Positions 51,231 through 60,829 of a stretch of DNA of 64,000 bases are shown here, piece after piece; positions within the stretch are counted from its first letter, which is position 1, and each line of letters begins with the position of its first letter. This DNA comes from an uncultured Alphaproteobacteria bacterium (GTDB lineage Bacteria > Pseudomonadota > Alphaproteobacteria > UBA8366 > GCA-2717185): contig CALSRA010000027.1 of assembly GCA_943788635.1 (NCBI GenBank), forward strand, positions 62,001 through 126,000. Direction: 5' to 3'. The position numbers and the translations under genes are program-made. The notes beneath the pieces are model-generated. The model saw only the letters and a program-made list of their open reading frames with translations, searched no databases and had not been told where the DNA came from.

Positions 51231-52010
51231 TCAGGTCCTGGGCTGTCGGTAATAGCTTATGACGACAGCGCCAAGGCAAACCGCCAGTATGACATACGTA
51301 ATCGGCAGGCTGAGAAGTTTGAAGAACATGCTCAACAGGAAGTCGCCCAACGAAAAGACACGCGTCGTTTCTTCATCGCGCTTGTTGGGTTTTGGTTCCC
51401 CGAAACTGTTATTGGCTACGCTCTTGGCAAGGGGGGCAAAGGATTTTTGATTTGGGCCCGGTGTGCCCTGTTTCGCCTTGTTCTCTTTCGCGGCCAGTTG
51501 GAATATAGGCACGCTGGAACCGAACTGGGCCCAATGGTTACCTTCGAGCCAGTATTGAACATCCGGTCGGTAGGTCGCGACTGCGATTGCCTGGTAATCG
51601 AGCATTTCGTCAAATTCAAGTTCAAAGGAAAAGTCGGTACTGAACCGGTACCAGTCAGCGAAGTTAGCCGCATCAAACTCCAAATCCGAAGCAAACTGTG
51701 ACCGGCTTATTGATCCGTGGGCCGCAATGAGTTCTGCCAGTGCGGCACCGCCGAAGGTCATTGTATCGGATCCAGCCCCGGGAACGCGAAGGTCGTTGCG
51801 GGGCCCCCAGAGTTCTCTGCCTTCGGGGGCGGTAATAAGATCCGACAGGTCAGCGGCATCCGCGGGGGGCGCGACTGGGTCCGCAACGGAAAACGCCGGT
51901 ACGTCCTGTAACGACATGGATGTCGCGAAAGCAGCATGCGGGGGAAAGGCAAGACCAATCCCGATGCCGAATGCAACGATTCCCATACCAGTGATGTTAT
52001 GCCGGGACAT
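51231..52010 (-). CDS. Secreted protein with C-terminal membrane anchor, unknown function
   Basis: Protein of 259 residues. A signal peptide is present (GMGIVAFGIGIGLAFPPHAAFA). The mature part is acidic and polar with no family I recognise. The end has a membrane helix (about 232-252, LPITYVILAVCLGAVVISYY) and a short basic tail RQPRT. This layout (signal, ectodomain, helix, basic tail) resembles sorted surface proteins, but no PEP or VPxxP motif precedes the helix. It is upstream of the GT4 gene by 16 nt, so a role in surface glycan assembly is possible. Confidence 0.6.
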   Translation of the reverse strand: MSRHNITGMGIVAFGIGIGLAFPPHAAFATSMSLQDVPAFSVADPVAPPADAADLSDLITAPEGRELWGPRNDLRVPGAGSDTMTFGGAALAELIAAHGSISRSQFASDLEFDAANFADWYRFSTDFSFELEFDEMLDYQAIAVATYRPDVQYWLEGNHWAQFGSSVPIFQLAAKENKAKQGTPGPNQKSFAPLAKSVANNSFGEPKPNKRDEETTRVFSLGDFLLSMFFKLLSLPITYVILAVCLGAVVISYYRQPRT

Positions 52011-52132
52011 GGCCTCTAGTTTGCTGATTTACTGTTCATTATCAAAATGTTGTATACGAATTATTCTGTGTATCAAAGTCGCGTGGAGCGTATTTCAGGC
52101 GTCGGGCCGTACTTTCCCCCAACTGCCACGCG

Positions 52133-52618
52133 TCAGCCCTTGTTCATTGTTTTGTCCGCGAGCGTCAGGGCTGCTTCCGCAAAAACCTGCATGTTCTCGG
52201 CCCTGTCCGATTTGCCGGTTTCGACAGTGGTGACGATTTCGACAGGTCCTGAAATTGCAACGCAGACATGTCCGGCATCGTCGCCATATCTGTTTCCGGT
52301 CGGTCCAGCGGCGCCGGTTTCGGCAATGCCCCAGTCCGTGCCCAGTTTCTCCCGCACGGTGCGTGCCATCATCATCGCGTGTGGTTCGGAAGATGACCGG
52401 ATCTCATCCAGGGTCTTTCCCGGAATTTCCAGCAGCGCCATTTTTGCGTCGCGGGTATAGACCACGGCGCCGCCCATGAAATAGGCCGATGCACCGGGTA
52501 TCGCCAGCAATGCCGCGGACACAAGACCGCCTGATGATGATTCCGATACGGCAACTGTTTCGCCGCGCTCCTTTAGTCCGGCACCGACGCGTTCGGCGAG
52601 TTCGCCCAGTTTTGTCAT
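52133..52618 (-). CDS. CinA-type nicotinamide-nucleotide amidohydrolase
   Basis: Stand-alone CinA C-domain protein (PncC type) of 161 residues. It deamidates NMN to NaMN in pyridine nucleotide recycling. Family motifs are VSESSSGGLVSAALLAIPGA, GGAVVYTRDAKMALL and IAETGAAGPTGN. ATG 52618 follows GGAGAAG with 4-8 nt spacing; an in-frame start at 52708 adds 30 unlikely residues. No MoaB-like N-domain, unlike full CinA. It lies alone between the secreted protein and the acyl-CoA synthetase pseudogene. Confidence 0.85.
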   Translation of the reverse strand: MTKLGELAERVGAGLKERGETVAVSESSSGGLVSAALLAIPGASAYFMGGAVVYTRDAKMALLEIPGKTLDEIRSSSEPHAMMMARTVREKLGTDWGIAETGAAGPTGNRYGDDAGHVCVAISGPVEIVTTVETGKSDRAENMQVFAEAALTLADKTMNKG

Positions 52619-52765
52619 CAATCTTCTCCGGCATTTACAAGGTGGCGGAATTTGAAACGATTCCAGTATATTCGACAAGTGCCCAGAAGGAAACGGTAAC
52701 GAAACCATCGCGGCTCAGCGAAAGGCTGTGCCTGCGCAAAGACCTTTATTGGGCCGCAAGTCTTA

Positions 52766-54929
52766 TCAGGAGGATAGTTCGCGCCGGAACCGCTCGACCT
52801 TTCGCAGGGCGGTCAGGACGCGGGCGGCGTTCGCCAGTTCGTCATAAACGGGAATCCCGACATCCAGCGCCCGGGCACGATATTCGCGCTTCGCCGCGTC
52901 AATTTCCGCGCCGCCATCGGATCGCAATACCAGAAGGAAATGGGATTGGCCCGGATAATTCGCTTGTACCCGCAAGGCGGCCTGCATCAGGTTTTCCAGC
53001 GGGTCGACCGCGCTGCGACCGACGAATGCCGCGAGATTCAGGTGCATGACAAGCGCATCGGCCTCGTCAGATGCATAGACCGCATCCAGAATTTTTTCGG
53101 CAATCTTGCCATGCTCCGTCTGCAATGTTCCGACCGGGGTGTCGATTGGATTGACGGTGCTGGTGCCCGGCGGCAGGCCAAGGGCGTCCAATGCGGCCTG
53201 CGCCTTTGCGCTCAGCGGGTCGATGTCGAGGCCCAGCCGGGCGAAATAGTCGGTGGCCAGCACGCTGGTACCGCCGCCATTACCAAACATGACAACCCGG
53301 TTTGTCGGGCGTTCCGGTTTTGGCGTCAGCATCTGGAAAGCGAGCAGGGTTTCGACGAAATCGTCCAGTGTATCGACCAATACGCAGCCGGTTTGTTTCT
53401 CCAGCGCGGTCCAGACCCGGTCGTCGCCGGCCAGTGACCCGGTATGGGATGCGGCGGCGGCCTGCCCGGCGCGCGTGCGGCCACCTTTCAGGATCACAAC
53501 CGGCTTGGCGGCTTTTGCATTGCGCAGGATTTGCGCGAAACGGCCACCATCCTTGGCATCCTCCAGATACATGCCGACCACTTTGGTGTTCGAATCCGAA
53601 AGATAATGTTCCAGTAAATCGTTCGGGCCGAGGTCGGCACTGTTCCCGACCGTGACGAGGCCACTGAACCGCACCCCGCGCAGCAGGCCGCGTCGGACGA
53701 TATCGGTGCCAAGGCCGCCGCTTTGCGAGATCACGCCGACAGTGCCCGGTTCCATCGAGGAGCCCTTGGCAAAGGTGACGCGTCCCCGTGGCGAGTACAG
53801 GCCCAGACAATTCGGTCCGATGACTCTGCAGCCGCCTTCGCGGGCTGCGGCGATAAGGTCGTGTTGCAGATCGACGCCTTCGCTTACCTCGCCGAACCCG
53901 GCGGAAATGACCTGCGCGAATTTTAATCGGCCGTTGGCGGCGCGCAACATATCCGGCACGCGGGCGGCGGCGACGGCGATGAAGGCATAGTCTATGGGAT
54001 TGGGGGTTTCACCCAGCGAGCGGTAAACGGGCAAGCCGTCTATTTCGTCGGCCTTGGGGTGGATCGGATAGATGTCGCCCGCAAAGCCGCTTTCGCGCAG
54101 CCGCGCGATGCAGTTATTGCCAACGGCAAAGCGGTCGGCGGATGCACCCAGCACGGCAACCGCCCTGGGCTCAAACAGCGGGCTGAAATCGGCGGGGATC
54201 GGTTCGGGGTTTTCGGGGCGGCCCCCTGCCGGCGCCAAAATGACGCGCGCATCCACGGCGACGGCGCCATTGGCGGAAACAATGATCGGGTTGATATCCA
54301 GTTCGCCGATGTCGTCGGCGTTGTCGAGCAGTAATCCACCCGGCCCGCCGATTTGCATCAGGGCATCGACAATCGCCTGCTCCGAAACCGGCTTGCGGCC
54401 CCCGCGCGCCGGATAGCAGCGGCGCGCCGCGTAATTCGCGCAGCATGGCCCATGCGTCGGGTTCCGAAATCGGGCACAGGCGGAAGGCGACATCGCCCAT
54501 CACCTCGACGAAGATACCGCCAAGCCCGACCATGATCATGGGGCCGAATTGCGGTGCATATACGCCGCCAATCACGACTTCCTGTCCCGGGGGCGCCATT
54601 TCCTCGATCAGGAAACCATCAACCCGGCAGTCGGAAATAGCCGGTGTCTGCTGCATGGTGTGAATGGCTTTCGCGACGGCTTCGGCGCTGTCCAGCCCGA
54701 CGGCGACGCCGCCGGAATCGCTCTTGTGCAGAAGGTCCGGCGACATGACCTTCACTACAACGGGTGCGGTCAGGCCTTCGAATGCGGCAGCGGAATCTTC
54801 CGGTCCCTGCACGATGACGGATTTCGGGGTGGCGATGCCGTACTGTGCCAGCAGCGTTTTGCCTGCGGCTTCGTCAAGCGCTTCGCGGCCCGCGCTGCGG
54901 GCCTCGGCGAAAATCTGTGTGTTGGTCAT
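52766..54929 (-). pseudogene. ADP-forming acyl-CoA synthetase, single frameshift
   Basis: Two-frame reading of a 720-residue acetate--CoA ligase (ADP-forming)-like enzyme. Order: N-terminal ATP-grasp (APVVVKVMSPDLLHKSDSGG), CoA-binding domain (RAVAVLGASADRFAVGN) and succinyl-CoA ligase-like domain with phospho-His region AAASHTGSLAGDD. The frame breaks at a run of five C (54399-54403 on the plus strand) between GAPLLSGARG and RKPVSEQAIVDA; four bases would restore it. Uncorrected, the product from 54929 ends at 54171 after 252 residues. It could supply CoA thioesters for the cluster. A sequencing error at the homopolymer or slippage is as likely as decay. Confidence 0.88.
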
Positions 54930-54938
54930 TGTTCCGTT

Positions 54939-56489
54939 CTAGTAGCTGGTCGGCCAGGTGCGCATCAGATGCTTGCCGACGCCATTTGTCATGCGCAGCC
55001 GGTGGATGTCGAGCATGCGGATCAGGAAGTCCCGCGTTTCCGACGGCTTGATTACGTCATGCACCGCATAGGTCGAGGCCATATCCCAGATTTCCGTATC
55101 CTTCTGGACCTGGGCGAAGGCTTCCTCGAATCCGTCCATGCCTTCTTCCAGCCCGTGCACGATCATCGTCGCAAAACGCGGGTCCATGAAGCTGACCTCG
55201 CCGGTCGGCCAGGCAGCCAGCGTATCCGAATGCCGCCCACCGCCCATGCAGACATAGGCACGGCCATAGCTTTTGCGCAGGATGACGGCGACGCGCGGCA
55301 CGGTGACCAGGGTCATGGCATTCATGAAGTTCATGATCCGGCCCGGCGCGCGGCTGCGTTCCGCGTCGGTGCCGATGGCAAAGCCCGGTGTATCAACAAG
55401 CTGCACAATGGGAATGTTGAATGAATCGCAGAGTACGAGGAAATCCACGATCTTCTCGCAGCACTGGGTATCCAGTGCGCCGCCGCGATGCTGCGGGTTG
55501 TTGGCGATGATGCCGACGCTCTTGCCGTCCAGCCGGGCCAGCGCGGTGATCGCCGGTTTGCCGAAGCGCGGCTTCATTTCGAACAGGCTGCCTTTGTCGA
55601 CCACGGCTTCCAGAATCTTGCGCATGTTGCAGACCTGGGTGCGCTTCGCCGGCAGGATCTTGTGGATATCGGCCATGTCCTCGCCGGATCCCGGCGTGAC
55701 CGCGCGCACCGGTGGCGCTTCCATGTTGTGGCTCGGCAGGTAGCTGAGGAAGGTACGGATCGCGTCCAGCGCTTCCTCGTCCGTATCGACCACCATGTCG
55801 ATCTGTCCGGTGGTTTCCGCGTGCAGCTTCCAGCCGCCGAGTTCCTCCAGGTCCACTTCCTCGCCGATGGCGCGGCTGACAAGGCGCGGGCTGGATACCG
55901 ACATGGTCGACCCCTTGCGCATCACCGCGAAGTCGGAACAACAGGCGAGCCAGGCCGATGACCCAAAGGAAAAACCCAGTGCCGCCGCCGCCCAGGGCGT
56001 GTCCCGCATGCGCTGGAACTGGGTGATGTCATTGCCCAGCAAAGCGCCCATGCCGCGCGAACCCATCGCGTCCGGCAGGCGTGCGCCGGTGGATTCGCCG
56101 ATGAATACGGACGGCATGCCACGGTCGGTCGCAATCCGTTTGACCTGCCCGACCTTCTTGCTGTTGGTCGCGCTGGTGGACGATCCCTTAACCGTGAAAT
56201 CGTTGACGACCAGCGCGATATCCCGGCCGTCAATCTTGGCATAGCCGGTAATCTTGCCGTCGGTCGGGGTTTCGTCGTGTTGTTCGGGGTATACGCCGGA
56301 CGTCCCCAGCAACCCGGTTTCCAGAAAACTGTCTGTATCGGCAATATAGGCGACCCGTTCCCGGGCATTCAGCACACCGGCATTCCGGCGGCGGTCCAGT
56401 TTCCGTTCGCCGCCCATCGCCAGGGCTTTCCGGCGGCGCTCCTCCAGTTCGGCGATCCCGGCTTCAATACCGGATTGTTCTTCGTCCAT
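54939..56489 (-). CDS. Acyl-CoA carboxylase carboxyltransferase (beta) subunit
   Basis: Carboxyltransferase of 516 residues, the type that moves carboxyl from biotin to acetyl/propionyl/methylcrotonyl-CoA. The acyl-CoA site region is IGESTGARLPDAMGSRGMG, and the C-half has AYVCMGGGRHSDTLAAWPTGE. No biotin carboxylase or biotin-carrier gene is nearby, so it may use a distant partner or act in decarboxylation. It ends 9 nt before the acyl-CoA synthetase gene and follows the enoyl-CoA hydratase gene by 33 nt. Confidence 0.88.
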   Translation of the reverse strand: MDEEQSGIEAGIAELEERRRKALAMGGERKLDRRRNAGVLNARERVAYIADTDSFLETGLLGTSGVYPEQHDETPTDGKITGYAKIDGRDIALVVNDFTVKGSSTSATNSKKVGQVKRIATDRGMPSVFIGESTGARLPDAMGSRGMGALLGNDITQFQRMRDTPWAAAALGFSFGSSAWLACCSDFAVMRKGSTMSVSSPRLVSRAIGEEVDLEELGGWKLHAETTGQIDMVVDTDEEALDAIRTFLSYLPSHNMEAPPVRAVTPGSGEDMADIHKILPAKRTQVCNMRKILEAVVDKGSLFEMKPRFGKPAITALARLDGKSVGIIANNPQHRGGALDTQCCEKIVDFLVLCDSFNIPIVQLVDTPGFAIGTDAERSRAPGRIMNFMNAMTLVTVPRVAVILRKSYGRAYVCMGGGRHSDTLAAWPTGEVSFMDPRFATMIVHGLEEGMDGFEEAFAQVQKDTEIWDMASTYAVHDVIKPSETRDFLIRMLDIHRLRMTNGVGKHLMRTWPTSY

Positions 56490-56522
56490 GGCGCTGCTTT
56501 TTCGCTTCTGAATGGGGACGGT

Positions 56523-57311
56523 CTAGCGTCCGTTGAAAACGGGTTGGCGTTTCTCCATGAAGGCCCGGCGGCCTTCGGTATAATCTTCACTGCTATTGCA
56601 GATGTCGACCAGGCGATCGCAAAGGGCGACATCGCGGTCATCCGGGTCCTTTAGATCTTCCAGGACGGACTGCTTCACGGCCTGCATGGTCAGGGGGGCG
56701 TTGGCGGCAATGTTCTCGGCATATTTCTGGACGTATTCTTCCAGAACGTTATCCGGTACCAGGCGGTTGATCAGTTTCATGTCGAGCGCTTCCTGGGCGC
56801 TGAACTGACGCGCCGTATAGAACAGCTCCTTCGCGAATGACGGGCCGATATGGGCTACCAGCCGGGAAATGCCGTCGTAGTCGTAACCGACACCCAGCTT
56901 GCTTGCGGTTATGGCGAAGCTGGATTTTTCGGAACTGATGCGGGTATCACATTTCAGCCCCAGAGAGATCCCGCCGCCGATACAGTAACCACGGATCATG
57001 GCAATGGTCGGTTTCGGCATGTTCAGCAGCAGCTTCTGCGCCCGATTGCTGCGGCTGTTGTAAAGTTCCTGTGCCTCGGGTGTTTCGCCTTCTTCCGCCA
57101 GCTTCGTGATATCCCTGCCAGACATGAAGGCTCTGCCGCCAGCGCCCGACACGACGACAACGCGGATATCATTGTCATTCTGGAAATCCTCCAGAATTTC
57201 CGCAACCGTCACCCACATCGCACCATAGACAGCATTGAGGCGGGCCGGGTTGTCGAAAATTATATGTCCGACCGGACCCCGTTTTTCGGAAAGCATGTTG
57301 TTGGTGTTCAC
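56523..57311 (-). CDS. Enoyl-CoA hydratase/isomerase family protein
   Basis: Crotonase-fold protein of 262 residues. Oxyanion-hole parts: AFMSGRDITKLAEEG and GYCIGGGISLGLKCDTRISS; the region FAITASKLGVGYDYDGISRL follows. GTG 57311 is chosen because AGAGGA lies 8 nt ahead; the next in-frame ATG (57296) is five codons later. It likely acts on an unsaturated CoA thioester made by the neighbouring CoA transferase. It ends 33 nt before the carboxyltransferase gene. Confidence 0.88.
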   Translation of the reverse strand: MNTNNMLSEKRGPVGHIIFDNPARLNAVYGAMWVTVAEILEDFQNDNDIRVVVVSGAGGRAFMSGRDITKLAEEGETPEAQELYNSRSNRAQKLLLNMPKPTIAMIRGYCIGGGISLGLKCDTRISSEKSSFAITASKLGVGYDYDGISRLVAHIGPSFAKELFYTARQFSAQEALDMKLINRLVPDNVLEEYVQKYAENIAANAPLTMQAVKQSVLEDLKDPDDRDVALCDRLVDICNSSEDYTEGRRAFMEKRQPVFNGR

Positions 57312-57342
57312 CCGTATATTCCTCTTTGGTTTCTTGTTGTGC

Positions 57343-58536
57343 TCAGACGACGTTGCGGCTTTTGAACGCTGCGATTTCATTCGCTGAATAACCAAACCGC
57401 TCCAGTATTTCATCGCTGTGTTCGCTGCGTTCCGGCGCGACGGTGGCGATATGGCTTGGCGTCCGCTCCAGCCCGATGGCCTGGGTGGCTATTTCGATCG
57501 GGCCGATGGCATCGGACTTCACGACCTCGGTCACGCCCAACTGCCGAACATGTTCGTCGCCGAACACCTGATCAATTGAATAGATCGGGCCACAGGGCAC
57601 CCCTGCTTCGGCGAGACTTTCTATCCAGTGCGCGCTGCTTTTCAGCCTTGTTCGCTTGTTGATCTCCACACCCAGCGCGTCCCGGTTTGTCGAGCGCAGG
57701 GCCACGGTTTCGTAATCCGGGTTGGTGGTGAGTTCGTCGGCATCCAGCGCCGCACAGAGCCGCTTCCAGATGACCTGCCCCGCCGCGGCGATATTGATAT
57801 GGCCGTCGCTGGTTTCGAACACGCCCTGCGGGATCGTGGTCGGGTGATTGTTGCCGGCCTGCGGAGGGACTTCCTGATCCATCAGCCAGCGTGCGGCCTG
57901 AAAATCGAGCATGAAAATCTGCGCCTGCAGCAACGAGGTATGAACCCATTGTCCCTTACCGGATTTTTCCCGTTCATACAGCGCGACCATGATGCCGTGG
58001 GCCAGCAGGATGCCGGCGCACAGATCGTCAATCGGAATGCCGACGCGCATCGGTCCCTGGCCTGGCGCGCCGGTGATCGACATCAGCCCGCCCATGCCTT
58101 GTGCGATCTGGTCGAAACCGGGCCGGTCGCGATAGGGACCCTTCTGCCCGAAACCTGAAATGCTGCCATAGACGAGGCGCGGGTTGATCGCCGACAGCGT
58201 GTCGTAATCGATTCCCAGTCGATGCTTGACGCTCGGCCGGTAATTCTCGATCAGGACATCCGCGTCCTTCACCATGCGTTTCAGTATCTCGACGCCGGCG
58301 GGGTCTTTCAGATTGAGGGTCAGGCTGCGCTTGTTACGCTGCAGGTTCTGGAAATCGGCGCCGTGCCGACTGCCGCCCAGCACGTCACCGGGTTCCAGCG
58401 CTTCGGGAATTTCGACCTTGATGACATCCGCGCCCCAGTCGGCGAGTTGGCGAACAGCTGTCGGCCCGGACCGCGCGCGGGTCAGGTCGATGACCGTGAT
58501 ATCGGACAGGGCCGAAGAAGCGGGTTTGTGCACCAT
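57343..58536 (-). CDS. CaiB/BaiF family III CoA transferase
   Basis: CoA transferase of 397 residues that passes CoA between carboxylic acids via an aspartyl-CoA intermediate. Motifs: TVIDLTRARSGPTAVRQLADW, DWGADVIKVE and the catalytic-Asp region GFDQIAQGMGGLMSITG. Full length for the family. It lies between the TRAP large permease gene (54 nt upstream) and the hydratase gene, so it is probably the activating enzyme for an imported organic acid. Substrate unknown. Confidence 0.92.
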   Translation of the reverse strand: MVHKPASSALSDITVIDLTRARSGPTAVRQLADWGADVIKVEIPEALEPGDVLGGSRHGADFQNLQRNKRSLTLNLKDPAGVEILKRMVKDADVLIENYRPSVKHRLGIDYDTLSAINPRLVYGSISGFGQKGPYRDRPGFDQIAQGMGGLMSITGAPGQGPMRVGIPIDDLCAGILLAHGIMVALYEREKSGKGQWVHTSLLQAQIFMLDFQAARWLMDQEVPPQAGNNHPTTIPQGVFETSDGHINIAAAGQVIWKRLCAALDADELTTNPDYETVALRSTNRDALGVEINKRTRLKSSAHWIESLAEAGVPCGPIYSIDQVFGDEHVRQLGVTEVVKSDAIGPIEIATQAIGLERTPSHIATVAPERSEHSDEILERFGYSANEIAAFKSRNVV

Positions 58537-58590
58537 CTGAAACTCCGGTTTACAGTTGTCTCTCCGTTGGGCGCCGCCCTGCCAGACCGA

Positions 58591-59874
58591 TCAGTAAAAC
58601 AGGCTGGGCAGGAACAGGGCGATCTTCGGGAACATGACCAGCATGCCGATCATGACGAACATCGTCAGCACGAATGGCAGGGTGCCGATAATCACGTCAT
58701 TCATCGCACCCCCGTCGCGGACCCCGTGAACGATATACAGGTTGACCCCGACCGGCGGCGTAATCAGTGCGGTTTCCAGAAGGATCGTGATCAGGATACC
58801 CAGCCATACCGGATCGAATCCCAGGCCGATCAGGATCGGCGCGATCAGCGGCGTCGTCGTGATCAGCATCGACAGCGTTTCCATGAAACAGCCGAGCACG
58901 ATATAGAACACGATAACGACCCAGAGGGTCTGCATCGGTGTCACGCCAAGATTGTCGATCAGTTCGATCAGCTTGCCGGTCATGCCGACCGCTGCCAGCA
59001 CGAAGTTCAGGAACAGGGCCGCAAAGATGATCAGCATGACCATCGCGGTCGTCCGCAAGGTCCCTTCGACCGCCTGGCGAAGCATGTCGAGATTCAGCGC
59101 GCCGAAACAGGCGGCCAGGATCATGGATGCCACGACACCGACCGAAGCGGCTTCGGTGGGGGTTGCGATACCGGCGTAGATCGATCCAACGACGACGACA
59201 AAGATACTCAGCGGCGGCAACAGGTGCGGCAGTGATTTCCAGCGCTTGTCCCAGGTCGTTTCAACCGGAGAACCGCCCCATTTCGGTTTGATGAGGACGG
59301 CGACAAGGATCGTCAGCATGAACAGGCTGGCAAGCAGCAAGCCGGGGATGAACCCGGCGAGATAGAGCTGCGGCACGGATGTATCGGTGAGCAGCCCGTA
59401 AATAATCAGGTTGATCGACGGCGGAATCAGGATGCCCAGCGTCCCGCCCGCGGCCAATGTGCCAAGAAACAGCGGTTCGTTGTAGCCCCGTCGGGCGACT
59501 TCCGGATAGGCAACGGTGCCAACCGTGGCTGCCGTTGCCACGCTGGACCCGGATGACGCGGCAAAAATGGCGCAGGAACCGATATTCGAATGCATCGTCC
59601 CGCCCGGTAGCCAGGACATCCATTGCACCATGGCGCCGTACATGCGTTCGGCGATGCCGGCGCGCAGCAGGATTTCACCCAGCAGGATGAACAGCGGGAT
59701 GGCAACCAGCACATATTCCACAGCGTTCTGCCAGACGATCTCGCCCAGTGCGAGATGCAGCGGCATCAGCGAGAAGAAATTATCGAGGATGAGCCCCAAC
59801 CAGCCGAGGGCGGCAGCCACCGGCACGCTTAGCGCCAGCAGCGATAGAAGAATTACTCCGGTCCATGCGAGCAT
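58591..59874 (-). CDS. TRAP transporter large permease (DctM)
   Basis: Membrane protein of 427 residues with about twelve helices. It forms the channel half of a sodium-driven TRAP importer for dicarboxylates, sialic acid or related acids. Typical segments: AVEYVLVAIPLFILLGEILL, GSSVATAATVGTVAYPEVAR and PPSINLIIYGLLTDTSVPQL. Its start is one base after the DctQ gene stop (coupled). No periplasmic DctP binding protein is in the window; it may lie elsewhere. It opens the cluster with CoA transferase, hydratase and carboxyltransferase. Confidence 0.94.
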   Translation of the reverse strand: MLAWTGVILLSLLALSVPVAAALGWLGLILDNFFSLMPLHLALGEIVWQNAVEYVLVAIPLFILLGEILLRAGIAERMYGAMVQWMSWLPGGTMHSNIGSCAIFAASSGSSVATAATVGTVAYPEVARRGYNEPLFLGTLAAGGTLGILIPPSINLIIYGLLTDTSVPQLYLAGFIPGLLLASLFMLTILVAVLIKPKWGGSPVETTWDKRWKSLPHLLPPLSIFVVVVGSIYAGIATPTEAASVGVVASMILAACFGALNLDMLRQAVEGTLRTTAMVMLIIFAALFLNFVLAAVGMTGKLIELIDNLGVTPMQTLWVVIVFYIVLGCFMETLSMLITTTPLIAPILIGLGFDPVWLGILITILLETALITPPVGVNLYIVHGVRDGGAMNDVIIGTLPFVLTMFVMIGMLVMFPKIALFLPSLFY

Positions 59875-59875
59875 G

Positions 59876-60511
59876 TCAGTTGTCTCCGCCGCGTTTTATC
59901 CGGGCTTGTTCACTAAGCGCGTGTTCGCGCTCTATTTCAGCGCGGGCCTGCGCGCGTTCCTCAGCAACTTCTTCTTCGATACCGCGCGGGCCAACGAGAT
60001 GCGCGATGCGGGTCCAGTCACGCTGAAACAGCGCGACGATCAGGCGCAGTAAAATCAGCGTAAAAACAATCATGAAAAACACGAGACCGATCAGCCAGAA
60101 CCCCTGCGGAATTGCCAGTGGCGTCACCAGCGGCGTGATCGACACGGAGTCGCTTTCATAGCTGTTCAGCCAGACGGCAAAGGCGCGTTCGGTGACGATT
60201 GCCAGAAAACCGCCAAGCAGCAGGAACCCGAGGATATCGAGAAATGGCCGGAGGATTTTCGGAAGCTGCAGGTACAGCGCGTCAATCCGGACATGGGTTC
60301 GATGCAATGTCGCGAATGCGAATGCCAGCGCGGTGGAAATGGCGAATATATAACCCGCAATTTCATCGGCGCCGCCGAACGACCAGTTGAAAATTTTTCG
60401 AACGAGGACGTCTATCGTCGTCATGATGGCAGCGAAAATCAGCAGCGCTCCGCCGATCCAAACGGCGATTTGCGATGCTTTCTCCGCGCGGAGGAGAAGT
60501 CTGTCCAGCAT
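59876..60511 (-). CDS. TRAP transporter small permease (DctQ)
   Basis: Four-helix membrane protein of 211 residues, the DctQ partner of the large permease. Helices at about 15-35, 50-70, 95-115 and 135-155, with GGADEIAGYIFAISTALAFA in the second. The C-terminus has an unusually long charged tail (RGIEEEVAEERAQARAEIER) predicted to be helical. It opens the minus-strand cluster; the 318-base gap to hyuA on its 5' side should hold its promoter. Confidence 0.9.
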   Translation of the reverse strand: MLDRLLLRAEKASQIAVWIGGALLIFAAIMTTIDVLVRKIFNWSFGGADEIAGYIFAISTALAFAFATLHRTHVRIDALYLQLPKILRPFLDILGFLLLGGFLAIVTERAFAVWLNSYESDSVSITPLVTPLAIPQGFWLIGLVFFMIVFTLILLRLIVALFQRDWTRIAHLVGPRGIEEEVAEERAQARAEIEREHALSEQARIKRGGDN

Positions 60512-60829
60512 GGCTCCCGGGGGGTTGTTGCCGATTGCCTTTGAATACCGTTCGGCTGTCCGACGGCATCCGCGGCAAAGGGCGGGGTGAAGTCAATAGT
60601 TATGAATTTACCGGTCGCGTCGCATCCCCTGTTTTTTTTTCGGGGCCGCGCGCCGAGAATTGGGTCTCCCTGCAAATCCTGTCACATCGATTTTGTTTAC
60701 AATCGTTGCAGGTACCCTATGGCCGTTTGTAGGCGATGTCCAGAGAAGGGGACGCTCCGCAGCGTCGGTTTGACAAGCCCCGGCATTGCCTGTTTTCTGC
60801 GGATCGTACAAGGACGGGGTCGATAGAGA
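60512..60829. other. Divergent gap between the TRAP cluster and hyuA
   Basis: No gene found in 318 bases. A plus-strand TTGACA (60770-60775) followed after 17 nt by TTTTCT (60793-60798) is a weak promoter candidate for hyuA, 32 nt before its start. A hairpin GACGCT-CCGC-AGCGTC (60751-60766) sits just upstream of it and may be an operator. Nothing clear is seen for the TRAP cluster. Confidence 0.35.
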
